Below are positions 17,437 to 25,778 of a stretch of DNA of 64,000 nucleotides, piece after piece. Under the pieces are notes generated by a model, which was not told where the DNA came from, did no database searches, and was given only the letters and a program-made list of their open reading frames with translations. Numbering within the stretch: the stretch's first letter is position 1; the number at the start of each line of letters is the position of its first letter. The position numbers and the translations under genes are program-made. This DNA comes from Candidatus Villigracilis affinis (GTDB taxonomy: Bacteria > Chloroflexota > Anaerolineae > Anaerolineales > Villigracilaceae), in the NCBI GenBank assembly GCA_016718275.1, contig JADKEA010000021.1, forward strand, positions 62,001 to 126,000, given 5' to 3'.

Positions 17437-17470
17437 AAAAAATAGAGCCGATCAACTCGGCTCTATTTTG
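17437..17470. terminator. Bidirectional terminator, mainly for trxA
   Basis: Stem AATAGAGCCGA / TCGGCTCTATT with loop TCAAC. An A-run precedes it on plus and becomes a T-run on minus, directly after the thioredoxin stop. Confidence 0.8.
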
Positions 17471-17472
17471 CA

Positions 17473-17796
17473 TTAAACATGCGGTGTGACTTTTGCCGCC
17501 AGCTTGTCTTTTGGCTGGAAGCCTGTCAGGCGTTCCTTGATCTGACCGCCTTTGAAAAGCATGAGTGTAGGGATGCCCATGACGCCATATTGCATCATGA
17601 TGTTTGGGTTTTGGTCAGCGTCGAGTTTTACAACCTTGACTTTGCCATCCCATTCTTCAGCTAATTGCTTGACGATGGGGTCGATCATTTTACAGGGCTG
17701 GCACCAGGTCGCTGTAAAATCCACGAGAACGGGCATGCTCGAGCCAACCACCTCTTCTTGAAAATCTGCTTCGGTTACATAGTGTACATCTGTCAT
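17473..17796 (-). CDS. trxA: Thioredoxin
   Basis: Small dithiol oxidoreductase (107 aa) that reduces protein disulfides. The fold is normal: VLVDFTATWCQPCKMIDP holds the active site and GIPTLMLFKGG the cis-Pro loop. The active site is WCQPC, not the usual WCGPC; the Gly-to-Gln change should alter redox potential. The start at 17796 was chosen for the SD GGAGG seven bases upstream; a longer frame from 17904 has none and overlaps the tRNA region on the other strand. Stands alone between terminators. Confidence 0.92.
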   Translation of the reverse strand: MTDVHYVTEADFQEEVVGSSMPVLVDFTATWCQPCKMIDPIVKQLAEEWDGKVKVVKLDADQNPNIMMQYGVMGIPTLMLFKGGQIKERLTGFQPKDKLAAKVTPHV

Positions 17797-17889
17797 TTGT
17801 GCCTCCAGGTGCATAGACGTCCCGTCGGATTTCGATATTACGTTGACGGTCTTATTTTCACGTGATAAAATGCAGTCCGTTTTACTGAT

Positions 17890-18029
17890 GGGCGCGTAGC
17901 TCAATGGCAGAGCAGTGGCCTTTTAAGCCATTGGTTAAGAGTTGCTCGCGCTCACAGGGCCTTCCCGGGGGCTTTTTGTTTGGTTACGAGTCCCCGCAGG
18001 GGGGATGGTATTCGACCCTCTTCGCGCTC
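17890..18029 (+). tRNA. tRNA-Lys(TTT), T-arm interrupted by a 69-nt segment
   Basis: Bases 17890-17941 form acceptor GGGCGCG, D-arm GCTC/GAGC, anticodon arm GTGGC-CTTTTAA-GCCAT (anticodon TTT) and the 5' T-stem AAGAG. The matching TTCGACC loop, CTCTT stem and acceptor CGCGCTC occur only at 18011-18029. Joining 17941 to 18011 gives a complete cloverleaf. The intervening 17942-18010 begins TTGCTCGCGCTCACA, so it also has an acceptor 3' half but lacks the T-loop. It is most simply a tandem duplication of the tRNA 3' end and flank, with the T-arm damaged in the first copy. The gene as read would not give a normal tRNA. Confidence 0.6.
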
Positions 18030-18089
18030 ACAAGAGCCTTCCTTCATGGAGGGCTTTTTGTTTGGTTACGAGTCCCCGCAGGGGGGATG
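17947..18089. repeat. Tandem repeat of tRNA 3' end plus terminator-like flank
   Basis: Copy one 17947-18007 and copy two 18023-18089 share CGCGCTCACA at the start and TTTTTGTTTGGTTACGAGTC plus CCCCGCAGGGGGGATG at the end. Between these each holds a small GC-rich hairpin followed by five T, like a tRNA terminator. The copies differ mainly in that hairpin. Confidence 0.8.
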
Positions 18090-18199
18090 AGGCTCCAGTA
18101 CATGTGGTATGCTTAACTAACAGGAATTTTGAAAAAAGCCTCACTGGTCTAAAAAAATGGATTTTCGATGAAAAGCCAAAACAGTTTGATAACGATCAT

Positions 18200-18231
18200 G
18201 CCCATTGCTCCCCGAGTAATGGGCTTTTTTA
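18200..18231 (+). terminator. Intrinsic terminator
   Basis: Stem GCCCATT / AATGGGC with an 11-nt loop and six T. It closes the tRNA region before the small membrane protein gene. Confidence 0.75.
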
Positions 18232-18284
18232 TTGATATATGACAAACAAGGCTAAGATTGAAAACTTGTCTTGGAGCATCTCAC

Positions 18285-18653
18285 ATGGACGTCCTCTCGA
18301 ATTTTCTCACTCTTGGAATCGTCTTCCTGCTGACGTTGGCATTTGGCTTCTGGCTGAGCAGGGCTGGCAAGCCATATAACGGCGTTCTTTTTAATATCCA
18401 TAAGCTGCTGGCTTTGGCTGCGGTGATTGTGGCAGTATTTGAGATTCGTAAAACGCTTCAAGGTGACGGAGCCACCCCTTTTTACGGTGTACTGATTGCC
18501 CTGACGGGAGTGTCAATTATCGCATTATTTGCCACTGGGGCGTTGATGAGCATTGGAAAACTGAACTATGCTGTTTCGCTGACTATTCACAAGGCCGCGC
18601 CCATTCTGGCGACGATGACTCTGATCGCTGCGATTTATCTATCCTATTTGTAA
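18285..18653 (+). CDS. Small four-helix membrane protein
   Basis: A 122-aa protein with four hydrophobic helices. Each of two helices starts after an HK pair (NIHKLLALAAVIVAVFEI and TIHKAAPILATMTLIA), which recalls haem-ligand patterns in cytochrome b-like proteins, though no family is recognised. The start at 18285 has TGGAG eight bases upstream; a TTG at 18258 is less likely. It sits 21 bp before a flavodoxin gene, so the pair may act together in electron transfer. That is inference only. Confidence 0.6.
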   Translation: MDVLSNFLTLGIVFLLTLAFGFWLSRAGKPYNGVLFNIHKLLALAAVIVAVFEIRKTLQGDGATPFYGVLIALTGVSIIALFATGALMSIGKLNYAVSLTIHKAAPILATMTLIAAIYLSYL

Positions 18654-18674
18654 AGAAAGGCTTTAGGAAATCCC

Positions 18675-19196
18675 ATGTCAAATAAAATTCTTGTTACCTA
18701 TGCCACTTGCACGGGTTCAACGCGCGGCGTGGCGGAAGCCATCGGCAAAACCCTCAGCGAAGGTGGTGCAGAGGTGGATGTATTACCGATGCGCGATGTC
18801 AAAGACCTTGCTCCATATCGCGCGGTGGTCGTTGGAAGTGCCATTCAGGGGAAGTTATGGCTGCCTGAAGCAATGCAATTCGTTCAAAACCACCGTTTGG
18901 AGTTGGCGCGTAAACCTTTCGCTGCTTTTTTGGTCTGCATGACTTTGGCAATGCGCAACGGAGAAAGTTACCGACATTTTGTGGTGGATTTTCTTGCCCC
19001 CGTGCGTGCATTGGTGAAACCGATCAGCGAAGGTCTTTTTGCTGGAGCATTGGACATCAGCAAAGTTCCCACTTTTCGTGACAGGCTGATGTTCCGTTTG
19101 AGTGTGTTGTTCGGCGTTTGGAAGGAAGGTGACCATCGCGATTGGAATGCCATTCGTTCCTGGGCTGAGACCTTGCGCCCGTTGCTGAACTCATAA
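18675..19196 (+). CDS. Flavodoxin domain protein (HemG-like)
   Basis: FMN-binding flavodoxin-fold protein (173 aa). The phosphate-binding loop is YATCTGSTRGVAEAIG near residue 10, and VVVGSAIQGKLW is the second flavin loop. Length and the C-terminal extension resemble the menaquinone-dependent protoporphyrinogen oxidase HemG group, but the key residues for that activity cannot be judged. It follows the four-helix membrane protein closely, probably as one transcript. Other possibilities are a general flavodoxin or a quinone-linked reductase. Confidence 0.75.
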   Translation: MSNKILVTYATCTGSTRGVAEAIGKTLSEGGAEVDVLPMRDVKDLAPYRAVVVGSAIQGKLWLPEAMQFVQNHRLELARKPFAAFLVCMTLAMRNGESYRHFVVDFLAPVRALVKPISEGLFAGALDISKVPTFRDRLMFRLSVLFGVWKEGDHRDWNAIRSWAETLRPLLNS

Positions 19197-19290
19197 AGTG
19201 CACTCGGCTGATTATTAACGTCTGGTAAACGTTTATGGGTTATTGCCAACTCTGCGATACATTAAGCGTATGTTGAATTGGAGAAAACAA

Positions 19291-20972
19291 ATGACACGCA
19301 AACTTTCCCTCACGCTCATCATCGGTTTGTTAATTTCGCTTTTCGTCGCCAGCCCGGTATTGGCGGCGAAATCCTATTATGCCGAGCGCTTCGATGTGCG
19401 TCTCGACATTCAGGAAGATGGCACAGTCATCGTCACCGAAACGGTGGAATTCCATTTCGAAGGTGACCCGTTCACATTTGCCTTCCGTGAGATATCGGCC
19501 AACGAAACAGACGGCGTTACTTTCCTTGATGCCAGCATGGACGGCATGCCGATGCCCATAGGCACACAGGCTGGGCAGGTGGAGGTCGCAGCGGGAGACC
19601 CGCTCAAGGTGACGTGGCATTTTCCAGCTACGTCAGACGCGTCGCGTGTTTTCACGGTCCGCTATCGTGTAGACGGCGTCATCCGCAAAGGCGATGCCGA
19701 TATGCTTATCTGGCGCGTGATCCCTGAAGACCACGATTATTCGATCGCGACATCCTCCATCATTTTGACATATCCTCAAAAAGCGACTCTGCTCGAAGAC
19801 CCGCGCCTCAGCCGTGACTTTGAAACTGGTTCGACCAACACAGGCATTCTCCTCACGGTAAGCGGAATCGGCGAGGACGAAGATTTGATTCTCGCAGCGT
19901 CATTCGCCCCTGATAGCCTGACCACCATCGTTCCGCAATGGCAAACTCAAAAGGAATTGACAGATGCGACAACCGCACGTGCATTACCAGTTGGTTTCAT
20001 CGCTGGGATTGCCGCATTGATCCTGGGTGGTTTTGGCTTATTCAGTTATGTCCGTGCCAATGGACGCGACCTGAATATCAGTGATGTGATTCCCACCCCG
20101 AATCCGCCTTCTGATTTGGCTCCTGCCCTTGTGGGCATGCTGACGAAACAGGCAAACGGATTCATGGGCACCATCTTTGACCTGGCGGGACGCAGTGTGT
20201 TGGAAATTCGGGAGGAGAAAGGTTCATGGGGAACGACAAACTACATGCTGACCCAAAAAGAGTCTGCCGTTTCATTGAGTTTGCATGAACGAGGTTTGTT
20301 AAGTGCGCTCTTCAAAGCAGATGAGACTCAGGTCAACATGAATGAAGTCGCAACGCGGCTTGGAATGAAAAGTAAACTGTTCGATGAACCATTGGAACAG
20401 GAACTGATTCACCGGAAGTGGCTTGACCCTGAACGCAAACTGACTCACAAGAAATTAGTCGCAAGCAGCCTGATCACGATGTTCTTGTCCTTGGCGCTGT
20501 TTGTGGGGGCTTTGCTTCTTGGGTTGGGTTTTATCGGTGATGTGAATATGGCCATGTTGTTTGCTGGAATGGCAGGCATCAGTGCCGCGATGTTTGTACT
20601 TTCGATCGCCTTGTTCATTTATTCTGCCAGCTATTCCGTGCTTACTCCTTCAGGCGAAGAACAGGTGGTGCGCTGGAAGAGTTTTCAGGAATATATCAAG
20701 CAAGTCAGCAAGGGCAAAGAGCCAGCCATTCGTACAGATTTCTTCGAAAAATATCTGGCTTATGCTGCCGTGTTTGGGTTGGGCGCACAATGGGCGAAGT
20801 ATTTCCAAAAAATGGGTGACATTCCCCTTCCGATCTGGTTCCATGCAATGGCAGGCAATGATGCGAATTTCGGTGCAATGGTCGCGGTCATGTCTACATC
20901 AGATACGGCTGGCGTGAGCGCTGCAGGGGCGGAGGCGGAGCCTCAGGCGGCGGTTCGAGTGGAGCTGGATAG
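19291..20972 (+). CDS. DUF2207 domain membrane protein, C-terminus frameshifted
   Basis: Secreted and membrane-anchored DUF2207 protein. The start at 19291 has GGAG eight bases upstream. The signal peptide ends at VLAAK, a beta-rich ectodomain follows (residues 30-215), then a helix at 230-250, a cytoplasmic part, and two helices near 395-450. The uncorrected frame runs to 21036, reading through the downstream terminator as KKSSRFREDFLL. Adding one G to the GGGG run at 20926-20929 instead gives GGGGGASGGGSSGAG and a stop at 20970-20972. Such Gly/Ser tails are typical of this family, so I end the gene there. Role unknown. Confidence 0.8.
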
Positions 20973-20996
20973 TTCTGGACAAAGTAGTTTGAATGT

Positions 20997-21029
20997 AAAA
21001 AAGTCCTCCCGATTTCGGGAGGACTTTTT
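20997..21029. terminator. Bidirectional terminator between DUF2207 and HEAT genes
   Basis: Stem AAGTCCTCCCGA / TCGGGAGGACTT with loop TT, A-run before and T-run after. Convergent genes flank it. Confidence 0.85.
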
Positions 21030-21042
21030 GCTTTGAGATTTT

Positions 21043-22041
21043 TTACTCGTCTTCGACTATTTCTTCTTCATCTTCTTCGAACAGTTCATCGTCATCATCG
21101 AGGGACAACAGGTCGAATTTGTTCAACTCGGTGTTGAACTCCAGGTTTTCGAGGGCGTCTTCGAGGAATTCGACCAGATCTTCGTCTTCGGTGTTTTCGA
21201 TCAGGTTGAGCAGGTAAATGCGTGCATCGTCACCGCCGATCTGTGAAAGCGACCAGATGGCTGCGGCGACCACATCATCGTCCTCTTCCTCGTCTTCGAG
21301 CATCTTGATCAGAATGGGACCCGCGTCTTCGATATTGAGTTCACCCGCGGCTTCCACAGCGGCAAAGCGGATGCGTGGATCGTCATCGAGCATGCGGTTG
21401 ACGACATCATCATTCCAGCGTTCGTCATGCGAACGTCCCATGGCGCGCAGGGCGCTGGCGACCCAGGTGGGGTCGGCGCGTTCAAAAGCGGATTCGATCA
21501 ATGCGGCGATCTCAGGGCGCGAAGAATAGCTCAAGGCTTCGAGCGCGCGCTTGCGCAAAGACGGATTGTCTTCGCTGCGGATGACCGCGATCATGGCATC
21601 TTCTATTTTGCGCTGGAGAGACTCTTTCAGTTTTTCCAATTCACCGAGCAGGATGAATTCGCCCAGCAGGGTGGTGGCTTCCATGCGCGGAGCGAGGTCG
21701 GCGTCGTTGAGGAACATGTCAACGAATTTGCTGGCAAGCTTCGGGTCGTCTGATTCGGCGAGCAGGCGGATGGCGCGTGAGCGCACGTCTCCATCGGAAT
21801 CATCCAGCAGGGCGCGGCCGATTTCTTCGTAGGAGACGATGGTGTCTGTGTCGAGGTGAATCAAAAGCTCATCGAGCAGGAGCAGTTTGCGGGTCGGTTT
21901 GACACGCGGCCATGCATCCATAAAAAGCTGCAGAGACTTTGGGTCAAGGTCTGAATAATATTGAAGGTGATTCTTCGGGATATCTGTATCGGAATTCACC
22001 AAATGATCGAGTGTGGTTTGAAGGGTGGTGATCTGTGCCAT
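21043..22041 (-). CDS. HEAT-repeat protein
   Basis: A 332-aa all-helical solenoid protein with repeats of about 31 residues (for example DPRIRFAAVEAAGELN and NPSLRKRALEALSYSSRPEI), as in HEAT/PBS lyase-like scaffolds. The C-terminus is very acidic (DEEEIVEDE). The start at 22041 lies 2 nt after the stop of the site-2 protease gene, so translation is coupled and the protein may act with that protease. No catalytic motif is seen; a scaffold or regulator role is likely. Confidence 0.75.
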   Translation of the reverse strand: MAQITTLQTTLDHLVNSDTDIPKNHLQYYSDLDPKSLQLFMDAWPRVKPTRKLLLLDELLIHLDTDTIVSYEEIGRALLDDSDGDVRSRAIRLLAESDDPKLASKFVDMFLNDADLAPRMEATTLLGEFILLGELEKLKESLQRKIEDAMIAVIRSEDNPSLRKRALEALSYSSRPEIAALIESAFERADPTWVASALRAMGRSHDERWNDDVVNRMLDDDPRIRFAAVEAAGELNIEDAGPILIKMLEDEEEDDDVVAAAIWSLSQIGGDDARIYLLNLIENTEDEDLVEFLEDALENLEFNTELNKFDLLSLDDDDELFEEDEEEIVEDE

Positions 22042-22043
22042 AG

Positions 22044-23156
22044 TTAGGGAGTTGGAATTTGAGCGGGATTCACGAAATCCATTACGTTGACGAAAAGCAT
22101 CAGCCCGATCAGCAGGAGCATGGCAACCCCGTTGACCATGTTTTCCCATTCGCTGGGGATGCGTTTGCGGAAGAGAATTTCAGGAAGCGTAAAGAGAATG
22201 CGTCCGCCGTCGAGCGCGGGGATGGGGAAGAGATTCATCACGCCGAGTGAAATGCTGAGAATGCCGATCAGGTTGAGGGTCCAGTTGGTGGGGCGTGGTG
22301 CGGGTGCGCCTGTGGGCACGGCGGTGACTTCCTGACGGGTGGTCACATCTTCTTCCACTGCCACATCGAACATATCAAAGATGCCTTTGAAACCGATAAA
22401 GCGTGCTTCTTCAGGAGCGATCGCGCCCTGGATCAAAGCGATGGGAAGATAAACAATGGTGGCAGCCTGTATCCCGGTGATCATGAAACCGCCCGAGACA
22501 CTTTCAATAAACGTCGCGGGGCGTGTTGGATAACCCAGCCCAATGCCGAGTGCGCCTTCGCTTTTCAATCTGCTGGAAAGAGGCGTGGCTGTGAGCGTAA
22601 CCTCTTCACCGTTGCGGTCCATCAACAATTCAACGGGCTTGTCGAGGTTGGCTTGGATGATCGTGATGGCCGATTCGATCTCGGTGACCTTTTCGCCGTT
22701 GATGGCCAGCAGGATATCACCGGCCTGCATCCCCGCCACTTGAGCGGGGGAGTTGTCTGAAACCGTATCGATCTTGATTGAGCCAGTTACAGGCATGCCT
22801 TCAGACGCGATCAGGAACGAGAACACGACCACCGCAGTGATCAGGTTCATCAGCGGGCCTGCGAACAACACAACGAGTCGTTTCCACGGATTGGCAGAAG
22901 CCAGCCCGCCGGGGATGGTTGGGTCGTTTTCACCCTTCGGGCGAATGAAACCGCCAAGCGGCAAAGCATGGATGGTAAATGCCGTTCCCTGCCAGGTGAA
23001 AAGCGTTGCGATTCTGTAGGAAGGCAGGCCCAGGCCAAATTCCTCCACCTCAACCCCCGCCCAACGCGCCGCAATAAAATGCCCCAACTCATGTACGAAG
23101 ATCATCCCGCCTAGAGCGAGCAGGAAGATGATTAAAGTTACAAATCCAGATACCAT
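22044..23156 (-). CDS. rseP: M50 site-2 zinc protease, RseP-like
   Basis: Intramembrane metalloprotease (370 aa) that cleaves anti-sigma factors or signal-peptide remnants. The first helix carries the zinc motif HELGHF, a PDZ domain is near residues 120-200 (PAQVAGMQAGDILLAINGE), and the last helices contain NLFPIPALDGGRI, whose Asp completes the metal site. Membrane helices frame both ends. It is followed by the coupled HEAT-repeat gene. Substrate unknown. Confidence 0.92.
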   Translation of the reverse strand: MVSGFVTLIIFLLALGGMIFVHELGHFIAARWAGVEVEEFGLGLPSYRIATLFTWQGTAFTIHALPLGGFIRPKGENDPTIPGGLASANPWKRLVVLFAGPLMNLITAVVVFSFLIASEGMPVTGSIKIDTVSDNSPAQVAGMQAGDILLAINGEKVTEIESAITIIQANLDKPVELLMDRNGEEVTLTATPLSSRLKSEGALGIGLGYPTRPATFIESVSGGFMITGIQAATIVYLPIALIQGAIAPEEARFIGFKGIFDMFDVAVEEDVTTRQEVTAVPTGAPAPRPTNWTLNLIGILSISLGVMNLFPIPALDGGRILFTLPEILFRKRIPSEWENMVNGVAMLLLIGLMLFVNVMDFVNPAQIPTP

Positions 23157-23347
23157 TTTTTTATCCTTTTTAATAAAGACTTCTGTAAGTCTATTTCAAA
23201 ATGGATTATAGCCTCAAATGGATTTGACTAAAGTTAATGTTTTATTAGACGAAAAGCGCGCATCTTTCCAAGCCGAAAGTTGATTCTGCTTCGAAAGGCA
23301 GTTCCTCCCCGTATCCAGAGATCGCGCCGATTTCACAGATTTGCGGA

Positions 23348-24319
23348 TTAAACGATCTTCGCCGCGCCACCGACTCCCGCCACGAGCACATCGCTCACGC
23401 CAGGGATTTCACGCAAGCGCTTCTCCACCTCTTTGGCGTAATCTCCCAAACAAATCACATGGACATTCGCCCCTGCATCCACCGTGTATCCCACGGGCAA
23501 TCCGCCTGCGCGCCACTCGCGCACCTGATGGAAGATCTCCACCGTGGCCGATTGCCAGTACATCAACGGCGGGTTGGAGGTCATCATCACTGCATGCATC
23601 ATGTCTGAATCGTGTTCGATGATATTGGCAAAAGCCTCAAAATCCTTTTTGAGGATCGCATTGCGGCAAATTTCGATTCGGCGCGGAGCATCTGCCACAC
23701 GCGCATTTTGCAGCGGACTCGTTCCTGCAATGGCGTGGCCTTCCGTAGAGCCTGTTTTTTTGTGAGACGAATTGACGATGGCAACACAATCCACCAGATT
23801 CCAATGGTCAACGGGCGCGATGGAAAAAGCAAAAGAATCCTCTTCGCTTTTTCCCATTTGCCACTCCACAAATCCCGCAGGGATGGAGCGGGATGCAGAG
23901 CCTGATCCACGCCGCGCGAGGACAGATAACTGTGCTTCGGACAGAGTCAAGCCTGCGGCGCGGGAAGAAGCGAGAGCCAACGCCGCAAACGCCGCCGCCG
24001 AAGAGGCAATCCCAGCCCCAGCAGGAAAGTTGTTCTCGCTGGTCACATCTGCTCTCTCATTTATATTCGCCATCTTCCGCACAAGATCAAGGATGTAGGA
24101 CACACGATCCAACCCTTTGCCCGTCACCTCAGTGGAATTGATAATCAAGGAATCTTTCTTCGATGCAGTGAAAGACACCGTTGTACGCGTAAAGAGTCCA
24201 TCCAGGTTCATCGAGATGGAAGAATTAGACGGCAGGCGATATGTATTATCACGATTTCCCCAGTATTTGATGAAGGCGATATTTGGATGGCTTTGAGCGG
24301 TGGCGGATGAAGTGCTCAT
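23348..24319 (-). CDS. mvaD: Diphosphomevalonate decarboxylase (mevalonate pathway)
   Basis: GHMP-kinase-fold decarboxylase (323 aa) making isopentenyl diphosphate from mevalonate 5-diphosphate. Seen are IAFIKYWGNRD at the N-terminus, LPSNSSISMNLDG, and the ATP loop AGIASSAAAFAALALA. A phosphomevalonate decarboxylase would look similar, so the exact substrate is not settled. Its presence suggests isoprenoids come from mevalonate, as in many Chloroflexota. No other pathway gene is in the window. Confidence 0.88.
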   Translation of the reverse strand: MSTSSATAQSHPNIAFIKYWGNRDNTYRLPSNSSISMNLDGLFTRTTVSFTASKKDSLIINSTEVTGKGLDRVSYILDLVRKMANINERADVTSENNFPAGAGIASSAAAFAALALASSRAAGLTLSEAQLSVLARRGSGSASRSIPAGFVEWQMGKSEEDSFAFSIAPVDHWNLVDCVAIVNSSHKKTGSTEGHAIAGTSPLQNARVADAPRRIEICRNAILKKDFEAFANIIEHDSDMMHAVMMTSNPPLMYWQSATVEIFHQVREWRAGGLPVGYTVDAGANVHVICLGDYAKEVEKRLREIPGVSDVLVAGVGGAAKIV

Positions 24320-24659
24320 ATTAGTTTGATAAGTAAAACAGCGGGCGTGAAGGCGGGGATGCCATCTGTTTTACCAAATTTCCTTTCTGTGATGGTGAAC
24401 AATATGTGAAAGCCAATACTTTCTTGTGATTATATACGTTCCTAACCCCAAATTGCATACCAGCCCTTTCCCAAAGGTTGGTCGAATTTCATGATGTCCA
24501 TTTTGGGTTTCTAAATTATTGTCTTTGCAGTTTTAGCATCTCCAGCGAATTTCACACCACCCTTGACTAGGAGTCGACTCCAGATGATACACTGCCTTCT
24601 GAGATGATTTCTAGCCGTATATAAGAAATGCTTCATGCATACCTCGATAGGAGATAACC
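24320..24659. other. Intergenic region upstream of the aldo/keto reductase
   Basis: 340 bp between divergent genes. The right part holds the MerR-type promoter listed separately. The left part probably carries the mvaD promoter; I see no clear motif for it. Confidence 0.5.
24563..24593 (+). promoter_or_regulatory. MerR-type promoter with 19-nt spacer and dyad
   Basis: TTGACT and TACACT are separated by 19 nt. A perfect 12-bp palindrome, GGAGTCGACTCC (24570-24581), lies in the spacer. Long spacing with an internal dyad is the hallmark of promoters twisted open by MerR-family activators (as at merT). Predicted start is near 24600, 60 bp before the aldo/keto reductase. No MerR gene is in the window. 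Confidence 0.55.
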
Positions 24660-25640
24660 ATGGAATACACTCGATTGGGTTTAACAGGGATGAAAGTCTC
24701 GCGCATCTGCCTTGGCTGTATGGGTTTTGGGGATTCGGAGTGGGTTCACAAATGGGTGCTGAATGAAGAAAACAGTCGTCCAATCATCCAGAAGGCGCTT
24801 GAGATGGGAATCAACTTCTTCGATACCGCCAACGTGTATTCGATTGGAAAGAGTGAGGAAATCCTCGGGCGCGCATTGAAAGACTTTGCAAAACGAGATG
24901 AGGTCATCATCGCCACCAAGGTGCGCGGTAAAATGCGCGATGGGGCGAACGGTGAAGGATTATCGCGCAAGTCGATCTTGACCGAAATTGATAACAGCCT
25001 GAAACGGCTTGGAACAGATTACGTCGATCTCTATCAAATCCACCGCTGGGACTATGAAACCCCCATCGAAGAGACAATGGAAGTGTTGCATGATGTGGTA
25101 AAGGCGGGTAAGGCGCGCTATATCGGTGCATCTGCCATGTTTGCGTGGCAGTTTCAGAAGGCGCTGCATGTGGCTGAGAAGCATGGCTGGACGCGTTTTG
25201 TCTCGATGCAGAATCACTACAACCTTATCTACCGCGAAGAAGAACGCGAGATGCTGCCGCTCTGCCGTGAAGAGGGGATTGGTTCCATCCCATATAGTCC
25301 GCTCGCATCAGGCAGGTTGACGCGTGACTGGTCATCGGAGAAGACCATGCGTTCCGAGACCGACCAAATTGCCAAAGGCAAATATGATGCCACTGCTGAA
25401 CCCGACCGCAAAGTGGTTGAGCGGGTCGCGGAGACCGCGGAAAAACATGGGGCTTCGCGCACGCATATCGCGCTGGCCTGGCTATTGCAGAAAGAGCCAG
25501 TGACCGCGCCCATCATCGGCGCAACGAAGATCTCCCATCTGGAAGATGCCATCGGTGCCCTGTCTGTTAAATTGACTCAGGAAGATGTCACCTATCTGGA
25601 GGAGCCGTATGTTCCGCATCGCATTGTAGGTCATCAGTGA
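24660..25640 (+). CDS. Aldo/keto reductase
   Basis: NADPH-dependent oxidoreductase with a TIM barrel (326 aa). Seen are the catalytic Asp and Tyr in DTANVYSIGKSEEILGRAL, Lys in IATKVRGKM and His in YQIHRWDYETP. AGGAGATAACC gives a good SD. It stands alone between its own promoter and a terminator. The MerR-type promoter suggests induction by redox or toxic-compound stress, consistent with aldehyde detoxification, but the substrate is unknown. Confidence 0.9.
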   Translation: MEYTRLGLTGMKVSRICLGCMGFGDSEWVHKWVLNEENSRPIIQKALEMGINFFDTANVYSIGKSEEILGRALKDFAKRDEVIIATKVRGKMRDGANGEGLSRKSILTEIDNSLKRLGTDYVDLYQIHRWDYETPIEETMEVLHDVVKAGKARYIGASAMFAWQFQKALHVAEKHGWTRFVSMQNHYNLIYREEEREMLPLCREEGIGSIPYSPLASGRLTRDWSSEKTMRSETDQIAKGKYDATAEPDRKVVERVAETAEKHGASRTHIALAWLLQKEPVTAPIIGATKISHLEDAIGALSVKLTQEDVTYLEEPYVPHRIVGHQ

Positions 25641-25727
25641 GTTTGATCGATGCCTGACTTGGGAGTGTTTCTTAAGTATCTACGTGGCTGTGATTAAAAA
25701 ATTTTTAAGAACCAATGTCAATTTGTA

Positions 25728-25775
25728 AAAAAATCGGAGTTGAAGGTTGTTTCTGGCCTTCAACTCCGATTTTTG
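25728..25775. terminator. Bidirectional terminator between convergent genes
   Basis: Stem AAATCGGAGTTGAAGG / CCTTCAACTCCGATTT, 16 bp, with a 10-nt loop and T-runs on both strands. It ends the aldo/keto reductase and the GH3 gene. Confidence 0.85.
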
Positions 25776-25778
25776 CTG

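Noticed and set aside
17797..17904. Longer thioredoxin start
   Set aside because: The extra 36 codons have no homology and no SD; GGAGG before 17796 decides the start.
17942..18010. Self-splicing intron in tRNA-Lys
   Set aside because: The segment is only 69 nt, lacks group I or II core features, and is explained by tandem duplication.
22042..22149. Longer start for the HEAT-repeat protein
   Set aside because: The extension lies wholly within the end of the rseP gene in another frame and has no repeat character.
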